From Heterohyrax brucei (Eukaryota > Chordata > Mammalia > Hyracoidea > Procaviidae), in assembly GCA_028571685.1 (NCBI GenBank), contig CM053141.1, positions 54,620,333-54,684,332 on the forward strand: a stretch of DNA of 64,000 bases, read 5' to 3'. Below are positions 54,759 through 64,000 of this stretch, one piece after another (position 1 is the stretch's first letter; the number at the start of each line of letters is the position of its first letter). The notes below the pieces were generated by a model that was not told the origin of the DNA, ran no database searches, and was given only the letters and a program-made list of their open reading frames with translations. Both the position numbers and the translations under genes were made by a program.

Positions 54759-55512
54759 CGTCTTAGTCACCTAGTGCTGCTATAACAGAAATACCACAAG
54801 TGGATGACTTTAACAAACCCCCAAACCAAACCCAAACCCACTGCTGTCTATTCAGTTCTGAATCTTAGTGACCGTAACGGACAGAATAGAAATGTCCCAT
54901 AAAATTTCCAAAGAGCGCCTGATGGATCTGAACCACCTAACTTTTACTTACCAGGTGTAGCAATTAACCACTATGCCACCAGGGTTTCTGAGTTTAACAA
55001 AGAGAAGCTTATTCTCTCACAGTCTAGGAGACTGTATGTCTGAATTCAGGGCACTGGCTCCAGGGGACACTTTCTCTCTGTGTCTGGAGGAAGGTCCTTG
55101 TGATGCATCAGTCTTCCTTTAGTCTGTGAGTACCTCACTGCAGGAATCTCAGACCCAACGGATGTACACTACTTCTGGCACTGTTTTCTTGGTGGTTAGA
55201 AGTCCCCATTCTTTGCTTGCTTCCTTTTCCGTTTATCTGTTGTAGGGTGAGAGTTGGTAAAGGCTAAACCTCAGGGAAACATCGCTTTACATTATCCGGG
55301 GTGTGATCTTAGTAGAGGGTGTTGGCAGTTGCACCCTGATTAACTCTTTAACATAATCCAAACTTGCCCCATTAATCACAGGCAGAAATGAGAATTTATA
55401 ACATACAGTAAAATTAGTTACAAAATGGAGCACAAGAATGCACTCCTGGGAATCACGGCCCAGCCAAACTGGTGTACATCTTTTGGGGTAAGACATAATT
55501 CAATCCACGACA
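54759..55512 (-). mobile_element. MaLR-type LTR inserted in the RTE tail
   Basis: Antisense, from CGTCTTAGTCACCTAGTGCT (first T mutated) to TTCAATCCACGACA. A perfect duplication GCACC lies at 54754-54758 and 55513-55517. Contains a SINE. Confidence 0.95.
54817..54988 (-). mobile_element. AfroSINE inside LTR
   Basis: Antisense copy flanked by TTTAACAAA at about 54808 and 54992, which duplicates LTR sequence. Ends CACTATGCCACCAGGGTTTC. Confidence 0.93.
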
Positions 55513-55530
55513 GCACCTAACAACAAAAAT
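55513..55530 (+). mobile_element. RTE terminal tail beyond the LTR
   Basis: GCACCTAACAACAAAAAT completes the RTE element broken at 54758. Confidence 0.85.
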
Positions 55531-56214
55531 GGGACTTCCTTTGGGTGGCACTCTTGTCCTACCTAACCTTACCCTGCGGAGTAAGGATAATTAGCTACAA
55601 TTGAATTGGACTTATTCTATCCATTGCCTCTAATCAATCCATTCATCTACTCCTTCCCTTTCTTTGAACCTCTCAAAGCTACTAAAAGGCACTGCCTATT
55701 TGAAAACAGGAAGTTTTCTGTGAAGCTACTTAAATAGGGCTCTTGGCTCTGGGAGGACCTGACAACTCTCCAGACAAGGATTGCCTCGCAAACTCCTGAG
55801 CACTTTCTATAACTCTTGTATTCCAGGGAAGGGTACAAAGTCCTAGCATTTTTTGACAGTCAATTGAATGTGTCAGTTCTGCAGAGGAGCCTAGAGAGGC
55901 TGGCCCAATGCACTCTTAAAAGATTTCTGGAAGAAGAAGGCAAACAGAGCCCCTAAGTTATTTATTAGTTTAAATTCCTAATGTACAAGCATTTTCATGC
56001 ACCTTAAACAAAACAGCCCACACACATTCCATTTCTCAGGAGACCATTTTTTCCTCTCTCCCTTCCCTTCCTACTTTGCTCTTGCATTTGTTTCTTTCCC
56101 CCTTTTCTTCTTCCCCAGTCTTGTTTCTCCTTTTCTACTGCTTACTAAAATCTTCCCCCAAAAGTTCATCTGCCACCCCCTTTATCAGAAATCACCATAA
56201 ACGAAGAAAACCCT
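55531..56214. other. No recognised repeat; upstream flank of the putative promoter
   Basis: Free of recognisable repeats, unlike nearly everything to the left. Pyrimidine-rich at 56035-56170. No ORF with a recognisable domain. Confidence 0.45.
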
Positions 56215-56730
56215 TCATAAACGGAAGACAAGTCTCCAGTGGCGGTGCCGGTAGGTGAGGACGCCCTCCCACCCAGGGGGAGACTGTTTGGCTTTAGAGT
56301 TGCAATCTCCCAAGAGAGGCGAGTCTGAGACCAGATCCCTCCCTTCCACAGACTGTCCGACCACTTCAGAGTGAGCAGACCCGGGGAAAGCAGCTTCTCG
56401 TGAAGGACCGAAGAGCCCGGGAACTTTCAAAGTTCCTTTCCTGCCCAGAGCGAGGAGAAGTAAGCGATGTGAAGGCGGGGCCACTGTGCTGGCCACACGC
56501 TCGCTGAGGTCCTGCCTTCTCCCACCTTCCTACCACCTTAGGGAGCTGGCAACGGGGAGCAGGATCACTCTCTCAATGAAAGGCAGATGTCCCTTTAAGG
56601 TTTGCTTTGCAGCCCGTGGACTTTAGCCTAAACACTGACTGAGAAGCTGGCTTTATTTGTCCATGTCTCGGACACAGCCTGGGAGGCTGCCAGCGGCATT
56701 TCAGAGACCGAAAGCTCGAAGGGGCGGGCG

Positions 56731-56775
56731 ATGTGGCAATCCATCTGGGATGTGAAAAGCGTGGAGAGGACTTAG
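56731..56775 (+). CDS. Possible upstream ORF, 14 codons
   Basis: ATG followed by 13 sense codons and TAG, in a different frame from the main ATG and 170 bp before it. If transcribed, it could lower translation of the main ORF. Whether it lies inside the 5' UTR is unknown. The peptide resembles nothing known to me. Confidence 0.3.
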   Translation: MWQSIWDVKSVERT

Positions 56776-56948
56776 AGGCATTCGACGAAAACACAGGAAA
56801 TCACTCCTCCGCCGCTCCCGGACGCCGCGGCCAGCGGGAGCCTGGGCCGAGCCCCGTGGCGGCTGGCAGAGGGACCCGCAGCGCGGCTCCGCGCCCGGTC
56901 TTGCCCGCCCAGCCCGCGTCTCCCCTGGGCGCTGCAGTTCCTCTGGCC

Positions 56949-57012
56949 ATGGCTCCCCTTCGCTACACCAGTCCAAGGGTCGCGACTGTCGCCTGCTGCT
57001 GGTTCCTCACTG
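56949..57012 (+). CDS. Putative first coding exon: signal-peptide-like leader
   Basis: The ATG is in a strong Kozak context (GCC before, G after) inside the CpG-dense interval. It opens 21 codons, MAPLRYTSPRVATVACCWFL plus T, with basic residues first (R5, R10) and then a hydrophobic stretch VATVACCWFL. This fits the start of a signal peptide or signal anchor. The exon stops at 57012, where G|GTGAGC is a good splice donor. The split after the first base of codon 22 makes a phase-1 intron, common behind signal-peptide exons of secreted and receptor proteins. The frame upstream is open to 56733 but has no ATG there, which favours this start. Gene not recognised; exon 2 is not visible in the remaining 7 kb. 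Confidence 0.6.
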
Positions 57013-57941
57013 GTGAGCAACTCCACTTTTCCCTAAGCATCGTCTGCGCTTAGGAGGCTCAGGGCTTGGAGCCGGGAGGGGGAGAGGTAGTCTAGGGAAG
57101 AGGGGGAACCTGATCCATTTTCAGGCTCTCCAGGTAGCCTGGAAAGGTTGGAGATCTGTAAATAGTTACTGCCCTTAGGCTCTGATACAGATTAGTTCTG
57201 GGGTCTCTTCAAAACTCTACCCCAGGGGTAAGAGGGAGGTGGTGCTGAAAACTTGACAAGCTAGAAATGAATTTTTCAAATTCTATTTTTACACTGAAAA
57301 AGACATTGTACTTTAAAACGTGGATGAATGACCTGTTTGGGGAGTTTGGGGATGGACTAGAGGGGACTGATTTATATGCAGGGTTTCTACCCTCAGGATA
57401 GGAAAGTTTCTAGCCTCTCGGTAGCTTAGAAAAATTTCTGCCCTCAGGTAGAGTAATTTAACAGTGGATTACAAGGTCTGTTCGTGTTGTCACTTTTCTG
57501 TTACAAAAGGGGAGGAACGTGAGGCAAAGTTGTTCCTTGTCCCTAAATCATGTTTTTTATATCAGCACCCAGCAAGAGGAACGTTTTGAAAGTGAAAAAG
57601 GACTAGAGAAGTATACTGTGTGAAGATCACAGATCATTTTTCTAAAAAAGCAAAATACAATGTTGTTGCACGTGTATAACTACATATTTTAAGAGGGAAA
57701 CTTAGGAAAGTTATATTCAATTTACAAGAAAGTTGAATCAGAGTATTTTTCAAGACTTTCCAAATGATTAATCCATGGTCAGATCTATTCTACCAGTTAC
57801 TGATCCAGGGGAAAACTTGAAATGGTAAAAGGAAAAATGCTGATGGGTGAAAGCAAATTGAAGCTTTGTGTGAAGGAATACCACTTTAACAATGCTTTTA
57901 TTAGTGAGTGGCTCTCATGTATATATATTCAACAGAGTGGG
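57013..57941 (+). other. Putative intron 1, proximal part
   Basis: Starts GTGAGCAACTCC. Little recognisable repeat in the first 900 bases. Purine-rich GGAGGGGGAGAGG at about 57080. No second exon seen. Confidence 0.45.
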
Positions 57942-58026
57942 TTTGGTCTTTGGGGGGGGCTTCCACATATCATATTCAGTTCCGTGTTTTTGGTCTCTGG
58001 GGGCGCTTCCACATATCATATTCAGT
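57942..58026. repeat. 47-bp tandem duplication
   Basis: TTTGGTCTTTGGGG... and TTTGGTCTCTGGGG... are each followed by GCTTCCACATATCATATTCA. Two units with few differences. Confidence 0.92.
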
Positions 58027-58154
58027 TGTGTTTTTACTGCTGGAATGCTTATTAGTAGTAACTAATTTAGCATGTTACCATTAAAAACAAGGACAAGCCA
58101 GACAGTTAAGTCCTGCCTGAGATGGCCAAGCACTGTTAACTTGGGTGATATCAG

Positions 58155-58312
58155 TTACCAAAACCAAGAACCAAAACCATTGCCACTGAGTTGATTCTAA
58201 CTCATAGCGGCCCTACAGACAGAGGAGAACTGCCCCATAGAGTTTCCAAGGAGCAGCTGGTGTACTTGAGCTGCTGACCATTTGGTTGGCCAACACTATG
58301 ACACCAGGGTAG
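58155..58312 (-). mobile_element. AfroSINE, short form
   Basis: Antisense copy from CATTGCCACTGAGTTGATTC. Its head is shortened, ending CAACACTATGACACCAGGGT. Confidence 0.9.
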
Positions 58313-58859
58313 ATTATTACATTATTTGCTCTATTTCTGTAAAAAGAGAGTTAGCAATGAGATACTGGCTCTTCCCTCAGAAACTTTCCACTACATAGGA
58401 AATACCTAAGAATACAAACAGTGGTAACTTCTGAGCAGCATTCTAAGCAGCCAGTGAGTGGTTTATCAGCTATTGTCGCTACCCTTTACACATATTTTAC
58501 CTATGATTTGCTTTCTGTCAAACTTCTGGAGACTTTCCATTTGGCTGCTGCTGCTGTACAAAGCCTGAATGGCTCACTAACTATTCAAGTTGTACCATTT
58601 CATCTTGTTAGATAAGCAGTTACTAGTACAGAAATGATCAAATAAGGTTTGCATTTCCTCTAAAAAGACAAGAATGAAACATAGAGAAGGTTGACAAGTT
58701 ACAGTTTCATATGTACAATTGTTTTAACGGATTTTTTTTTTTTTTTTGAGGTGTAACTGTTTTTTCCATGTCTAAAACAGTCACACGTTTTAGCTTGTGG
58801 ATTTTCTGCACTTGGCTAGGGTAAAAGGGAGATACTTCTAAATTATAATATTAGTACTA
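58313..58859. other. No recognised feature; T-run at 58731-58747
   Basis: Apparently unique intronic sequence. A 64-codon ORF at 58421-58615 has no domain. Confidence 0.4.
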
Positions 58860-58905
58860 TTGAGCACTACAAGTCAGAATTGACTCGATGCCAGTGGGTA
58901 AATAT
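58860..58905 (+). mobile_element. Orphan AfroSINE tail
   Basis: TACAAGTCAGAATTGACTCG followed by CCAGTGGGT is tail only. Confidence 0.75.
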
Positions 58906-59451
58906 GTGTATTTATGTATTTATATTTAAAAATTAATGGTATCTGATGAACAGGTTCCTCATATGTGCTGCTACTGTATTTTATGCTAATAAAATACCTG
59001 TTGCTTTTTTTTTGCCAACCGAGCAACCCAAACTCATTACTTTTTAAGTGAGCTATGCACGCATTATTTTTAAAAAACACAATAATGCCTATTTCACAAT
59101 ATAATGTAAAGATCTGAAATTTGATTTCCTTTGCTGCTTTCCCTATCAGTCACCGTGGACTTTAAGGCCCCTCTCAAATTTGGAAACTTCTCATCAGTTC
59201 TTAGAGTCCCAACCCTAATCTGGGATCTTATCACCATCCCCACCCATGTACACAACTTTAGGGCTCGCCTTCCTGTCTCCATCTGAACTTAATTTCTCAT
59301 CTGCCATCCTAATACATAATTTTCAATATATCATAGTCTTCAATTAGAAGCCTTTGACAATTTTTTGTTGCCTTTCAAAAAGATGTAATTTTAAGTTCTC
59401 AGTTGACCATTCATAGCCTGCCCCAATGTAACACTCTCCATCAACTACTCA
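58906..59451. other. No recognised feature
   Basis: A (TATTTA)-like AT run begins it; the rest is apparently unique. No repeat or exon signature found. Confidence 0.4.
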
Positions 59452-59931
59452 CACTGCAGTTGTAACAAATTGCCACAGACTTACCGGCTTAAAGTAATAC
59501 AGATTTACTGTCTTACAGTTCTGCAGGTCACAAGTCTCCGTGAGCTAAAATCAAGGTGTCCTCAGGGCTATGTTCTGGAAGCGCCAGGGGAGAACCCCTT
59601 CCCTTGCCTTTTCCAGCATCTCTCGGATACCTGCATTCCTTAGCTCTTGGATTCTTACTCTGTCTTCCAAACCAGTAGCATAAAACTCTTTCCCTCTGAC
59701 TCTTTCATTGCCACACATTCTGACTCTGATCCTCCTGCCTCCATTTTATAGGGGCTCTTATGATCACATCAGGCCCACCTGGGTGCTCCAGGATAATCTC
59801 CCCATATCAGATCCATCATCTTAATCTCATCTGCCATGTGCCTTTTGCCTTAGAAGGCAATAGTAAGTGCCCAGGTCCTTGGGATTAGGACACAGCCACT
59901 TTCAGAGAGCCATTACTCGGCCTACCACATC
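59452..59931 (-). mobile_element. MLT1-like LTR (MaLR), antisense
   Basis: ACAAATTGCCACAGACTTAC, CTGTCTTACAGTTCTGCAGG, TAAAATCAAGGTGTCCTCAG, TCCAGGATAATCTCCCCATA and CATTACTCGGCCTACCACA follow the antisense order of an old MaLR LTR. Confidence 0.78.
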
Positions 59932-60572
59932 CCCTAAACATAAACTTCCTATTCTAGTCAGGCACAGTTCTTTACTTAATCTATAATTCTCCTGCACATT
60001 TGGCCACTGTGGATATGATCTTGTTGTTTTATGCATCAAGAAATGAGCTCTACCCTTCCGTCCTACCACCTCCTGCCATCTAAACAAACTTTCCAGCTTT
60101 CAAAGCTGAGTTTACAGCACAGATACAACAAACTACCACCACCTTAATAAACTCCCTATTAGATTTGTATTTCCACTAACATGCAGCAAAATGATTTGTC
60201 AAGAAAGATGTTCTGCATTATGTCCAAATAATGTGTCCTTAATGTGGTTTTATGTGTGTCAGAGTCCCAGATAAAAATCTAGTGGCATGAGGAATCTAAG
60301 TGAAGAAAATTTAACAAAGGCACTTTTTACAGAGGTATTAAAGGAACTGACAAAAGGTCGAGCACCTAGGATGAGCAACGGTAGAAAGAATAACCTAAAC
60401 CATTCCTGGGTCTGAGGAAGGAGCACTGTGAACCTGACTCTGAACTGCAGCTGTGGGAGAGGGGCCTTTGGACAGGAGCCGTGCCAAAGGAAGAGGAGTG
60501 CTTATACTATTACAACTGCAGCCCAGCACAAGAAAGCTGAGAAAATAAATACTCCCCTTGTCTTCCTCCAAG
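59932..60572. other. No recognised feature
   Basis: No recognisable repeat or exon. The 108-codon ORF at 60428-60754 runs into a SINE and is not credible as a gene. Confidence 0.4.
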
Positions 60573-60727
60573 GCGACCCTGGTGGTACAGTGGTTAATAC
60601 TTGGCTAATAATGTTGACAGCTGGAAACCACAACTGCTCCTTAGAAGCCCTATGGGTCAGTCCTACTCTGTCCTGTAGGTTCTTTATGAGTCAGAATCAA
60701 CTCGACAACAACAGGTATGGTTTGGTT
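60573..60727 (+). mobile_element. AfroSINE, short form
   Basis: Sense copy: GGCGACCCTGGTGGTACAGT head, tail GAGTCAGAATCAACTCGACA. Confidence 0.92.
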
Positions 60728-60743
60728 TTCTCCCTCCAAAAAG

Positions 60744-60948
60744 CCTTGCTGTAGGAATGGGTTAAGCACTGGGCTTTTACCTGAAAAGTTGATAGTTTCA
60801 GCCCACCAGCCACTTTATGGGAGAGAGTCGTGGCAGTTAGCTTCCCTACGGATTACAGCCTTAGAAACCCTATGGGCAGTTCTACTCTGTCCTATAGCAT
60901 TGCTATGAGTTGGAATCAACTCTGTGGCAATGGGTTTCTTTTTGGTTC
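60744..60948 (+). mobile_element. AfroSINE, long form
   Basis: Sense copy with GTCGTGGCAGTTAGCTTCCC in the middle and the tail GAGTTGGAATCAACTCTGTG. Confidence 0.88.
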
Positions 60949-60997
60949 TTTTCCTTCTTGTATCTTGCTCAGCCCTCAAACTGAAAATAACTAAACA

Positions 60998-61151
60998 AAA
61001 ACATACTCAGTTGATTGCAAATCATAGCAACCCTATAGGACAGAGTAGAACTGTTCCATGAGGCTTTCCAAGGAGTGCCTGGTAGATTCAAACTGTAGAT
61101 CTTTTAATTAAGCAGCCATAGCACCTAACAGCTATGTCACCAGAGTTTCCA
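60998..61151 (-). mobile_element. AfroSINE, short form
   Basis: Antisense copy, ends CAGCTATGTCACCAGAGTTT. Confidence 0.9.
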
Positions 61152-61243
61152 CTGGCCATACCCAAATGACAGGATTCACCCCCCAGGGGACAAGGATCAA
61201 GACAAACAATAACTAGCACAATTTAATGTTGAAGAAACAAAAC

Positions 61244-61355
61244 TGAAAACCAAACTCTGTGCTGTTGAATTGACTCTGATTCATAGTGACTCTAACAGAG
61301 CGGAGTAACGAATGCTCCATACAGTTTCCAAGGAGCGGCTGGGGGAGTCGAACTA
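61244..61355 (-). mobile_element. AfroSINE, head truncated
   Basis: Antisense tail and body to GGGGGAGTCGAACT, then an MIR begins. Confidence 0.85.
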
Positions 61356-61361
61356 ATTGAA

Positions 61362-61595
61362 AATACATTATGGGGCAGGCTCTGGGCCAAGAACTTTACA
61401 TGCATTATTTCATATTAATTGTCAAAATAAAAACAAACCATAAAAGTTGGGCACTATTCTCCGTATTTTAGAGATGAAGAAAGTGAAGTACTAAGAGGTT
61501 AAGTTCACTTGTCCAAAGTCACACAGCTAGAAATGAGCATAGCTTGTGCTCAATTCAGACCTCTGACCCCAAATTGTGGGCTTAATATGACATAG
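61362..61595 (-). mobile_element. MIR SINE, antisense
   Basis: GATGAAGAAAGTGAAGTACT, AAGAGGTTAAGTTCACTTGT and CAAAGTCACACAGCTAGAAA follow the antisense MIR core order. Old mammalian repeat. Confidence 0.85.
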
Positions 61596-63397
61596 AGTTT
61601 GTCTAAATATAAGTCTATTTCCTTCCTGTTAACCACTACAAGTGTGAAACCTAAGCATAATTATCTAAGACTTTGATCAGGGTCTAATAAGTGATGTCTG
61701 TTATTTTTGTGACCTTTAGGTATGTAGTCAAATTACACAATATGCCATCTTACATTTGTCATTACTCAGTAGGACAACTGTCTCTAGTTATTAAGAGTAG
61801 AAATACAGAATGACCTCCAAGTTATTTGTCTCTTCTCCTTAGAAACATTTTAGCTGGCCTAGAACCAACTTTTGTGACATTTTCACACACACGAAATTTC
61901 TCAAAATGAAGTCTAGTGAGATGTCTGAATATGGGAAGGAAGTCAGCTACTCACACATAACAATGAATGACCTCCAGTGACACAGTGTACTGGTAACAAT
62001 TACTTAAGACGTTGAAAATCTTCTGTCACAGTCATTATGACGTCTCTAATGCAAGCAATCATTCATAGGATTTTTGCTTGTTTAGTAACAATGAAATATG
62101 TATGCTAAATTCACTTATCTCTTTTTTCTCCCTGTACTCATGATGCTCATTTAGCTGTTTTTGACAAATGAGCTCTCGGGCCACAGCCTATTGCTGTTCA
62201 TCCTCCTTCCTTCCATGAACACTCCTCTGTCGTGTTGCTCGTTTCTTCATCACCAGCCCAACAAAATTCCCATTAGGATTAGAACTATGCCCTTTAAAAC
62301 TGTTGAGTAGCAAACTGAGTAACAGACATCTTATTTTGATTTCAAGATTTTTCTTCTCCATAAATCCTAATTATTAACCATAAAAACCTGCACCCAAACT
62401 GCAAAAGCTTGCCAGAAACTGTTCTCTAGCAGTGTAAATTTCTCTTATCCTGATAGAAAAGGATAGTGGTCATATCATTACCTCTTAATTGAAATTTTAA
62501 AGGCTCATGGTTGTAGGTGGTGGAGGGCCAAATTATTAGCAGCCAAGTCAGAAGTAACCTGGTGTCAAATGATCTCAGTGAAGGGGGGAAGGCTGGGTTC
62601 AGTCAATTATGATCAGATTAGCCAATGGTTCACCGTCTATATCTCTCCCTTTTTTTCTTTATAAGCCCTCAGTGTGCCTAGTTTCTTCCAACTACTTGCT
62701 TTTTCTGGAATCAAAATAGTCTTCTTATATGCTTATAGAATAACTTCAAAATAAACCTTATGTTCAAATTTCAGTGATTTTTGATAATTTTTATCAAAAC
62801 ATTTTATAGCATACAGTAGCTCATGCAGAAAATATATTCAGAGAATTAGGGATCAAAATGCCATTTTTTTTTTTTTTTTTTTTTTGCCTACACTGCTCTT
62901 TTCTGTCATGTGAAATGCAAAATAGTGGGACTGGAACTTGGATTAAGCAGCAGATGAAACATATTTTGGAACTGCTGCTACAGTGTTCAAGTAAAAATAG
63001 ATTGCCTATTCAGAGTGGTCTGTGACTAGAGAATTGTATTTGCTCTCAAAGTGAATATGAAGAAATGTAAATGAGCGGAAAATATTCCTGTCCTTAAGTT
63101 ACTGAGCCCCTTTCAGTTCCTCTCATGTGCCGTGTCCTCTGAAGTCCCCTCTGGGCTTCTTCATAAGTAGCTAGTTCCACTATTAGAAGTTCCCACATGA
63201 ATGTAATTTTTGACTGATGTCCTGGACTATATGGGGTCCCCTAGCACCTTTCCTTCTGTAAAACAACATAGCACATGCTATTGTTATAGTTAAATACTGA
63301 ATTGCTATCTTCCCAACTTGCTGTATACTATGTGAAGGTAGAGTCTAGGAGTAATAACGAATGAACCAACCCACCAACCAACCCACCAGCCCACCCG
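61596..63397. other. No recognised feature (putative intron 1, distal)
   Basis: The longest stretch without a recognisable transposon in the window apart from a T-run at 62867-62885. I see no exon with acceptor, frame and donor. Confidence 0.45.
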
Positions 63398-63489
63398 TGG
63401 CATGGCACAGGACTGAACGGTGTTTCGTTCTGTTGTGCACAGAACTGCTATGAGTTAGAACCAACTTGACGGCACCCAGCAGCAACAAC
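63398..63489 (+). mobile_element. RTE 3' end fragment
   Basis: GGCATGGCACAGGACTGAAC, TGTTTCGTTCTGTTGTGCAC and GACGGCACCCAGCAGCAAC are the last bases of RTE, facing an antisense SINE tail. Confidence 0.85.
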
Positions 63490-63690
63490 TAACCCACTGC
63501 CATCGAGTTCATTACAACTCATAGTGGCCTTATGGCACAGGAGAGCTGCCTCATGGGGTTTGCAGCGCTATAAATATTGAAGCCAACTGCCATATCTTTC
63601 TGCCCTCAAGAAAAGTCGGTGTATTTGAACCATCAACTTTTTGATTAGCACCCAAGGGCTTTCACCACTAGGCCACCAGGATGTCCTTAG
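63490..63690 (-). mobile_element. AfroSINE, long form
   Basis: Antisense copy from CCACTGCCATCGAGTTCATT to CACTAGGCCACCAGGATGTC. Confidence 0.9.
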
Positions 63691-63699
63691 GAGTAATGC

Positions 63700-63860
63700 T
63701 GTTTTTGTGTGCCCTTGAGTCAATTCTGACTCAGAGAGACCCTACAGGGTGGGGTAGAATGCCCCATCAAGTTACCATAGGCTTTCCAAGGAGTGGCTAG
63801 TGGATTCAAACTGCCAACCTTTTGATTAGCAGCCTCAGCTCATAACCACGTCACCATTAA
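63700..63860 (-). mobile_element. AfroSINE, short form
   Basis: Antisense copy from GTGCCCTTGAGTCAATTCTG to the eroded head near ACCACGTCACC. Confidence 0.88.
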
Positions 63861-63975
63861 ATCTCCATTAACAATAAGCATTTCATTTTTTTTTTTAATT
63901 GAAATCATGAAAGAATAAACTCTTATACTTTATGGAGAGATTGCCCCCTCTCATTATATACTTACCTAAAAAATA

Positions 63976-64000
63976 AAAACCCACTGCCGTCGAGTTGGGT
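63976..64000 (-). mobile_element. AfroSINE tail, cut by window end
   Basis: AAAACCCACTGCCGTCGAGT is the start of another antisense copy. Confidence 0.8.

Larger units (their letters stand above)
56215..57060 (+). promoter_or_regulatory. CpG-dense putative promoter region
   Basis: GC content and CpG density rise sharply here, most of all at 56800-56960, while the rest of the window is CpG-poor. GC boxes (Sp1-type) are visible at 56474-56482 (GGCGGGGCC) and 56721-56730 (GGGGCGGGCG). No convincing TATA box precedes the first exon, as is usual for CpG-island promoters. The transcription start is not determined. The + direction is chosen from the exon at 56949; bidirectional activity is possible. 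Confidence 0.75.

Noticed and set aside
56733-57053. 106-codon open frame across the CpG-dense interval
   Set aside because: It starts at GTG, not ATG, and runs through the good splice donor at 57013. Only the ATG at 56949 is a credible start and the last 13 residues would be intron.
60428-60754. 108-codon ORF in the putative intron
   Set aside because: Its second half is an AfroSINE; there is no acceptor site or domain at its start.

Overview
The window is mammalian nuclear DNA from an afrotherian, most likely a paenungulate and probably an elephant. About 50 copies or fragments of a tRNA-derived SINE of the AfroSINE type lie on both strands. They occur with an RTE/BovB-like LINE whose 3' tail resembles the SINE tail, L1 3' ends, a large set of MaLR-type LTRs, and older shared mammalian repeats (L2, MIR, MLT1, MER5-like). 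The species assignment is inference from repeat content alone.

Bases 1 to about 55,530 look intergenic or deep intronic and consist mostly of nested transposons. Main blocks are: RTE pieces and an unidentified retroelement (1-1560); a TSD-flanked MaLR-like provirus with one inverted LTR half (4878-6508), then two more LTRs (to 8459); a long antisense L1 with an LTR and a sense L1 3' end inside it (11105-15293); L1 ORF2 and L2 (15931-17012); an L1 5' end with tandem monomers and an ORF1 start (19640-20590), then an internally deleted RTE (20826-21495); a broken RTE reverse transcriptase with its YADD box (33545-35265); a second antisense L1 cut by LTRs and SINEs (40340-44260); and RTE, mariner and LTR nests (49634-55530). 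Five copies of a palindromic, mariner-derived element are scattered between 4 and 53 kb.

The only place that looks like a host gene is a GC-rich, CpG-dense interval at about 56,215-57,060. It holds GC boxes, a short upstream ORF and a strong-Kozak ATG opening a 21-codon hydrophobic leader that ends at a GTGAGC splice donor. This is probably exon 1 of a secreted or membrane protein on the + strand, with the remaining 7 kb being its first intron. I do not recognise the gene, and no second exon is visible.

No intact transposon or retrovirus gene is present: every reverse transcriptase, transposase or ORF1 fragment is broken by stops and frameshifts. The most unusual features are structural: foldback mariners, a provirus with one LTR half inverted inside a shared target duplication, an inverted 116-bp copy of an LTR segment, SINEs with an inverted extra tail inside one target duplication, and a perfect 16-bp-arm hairpin.
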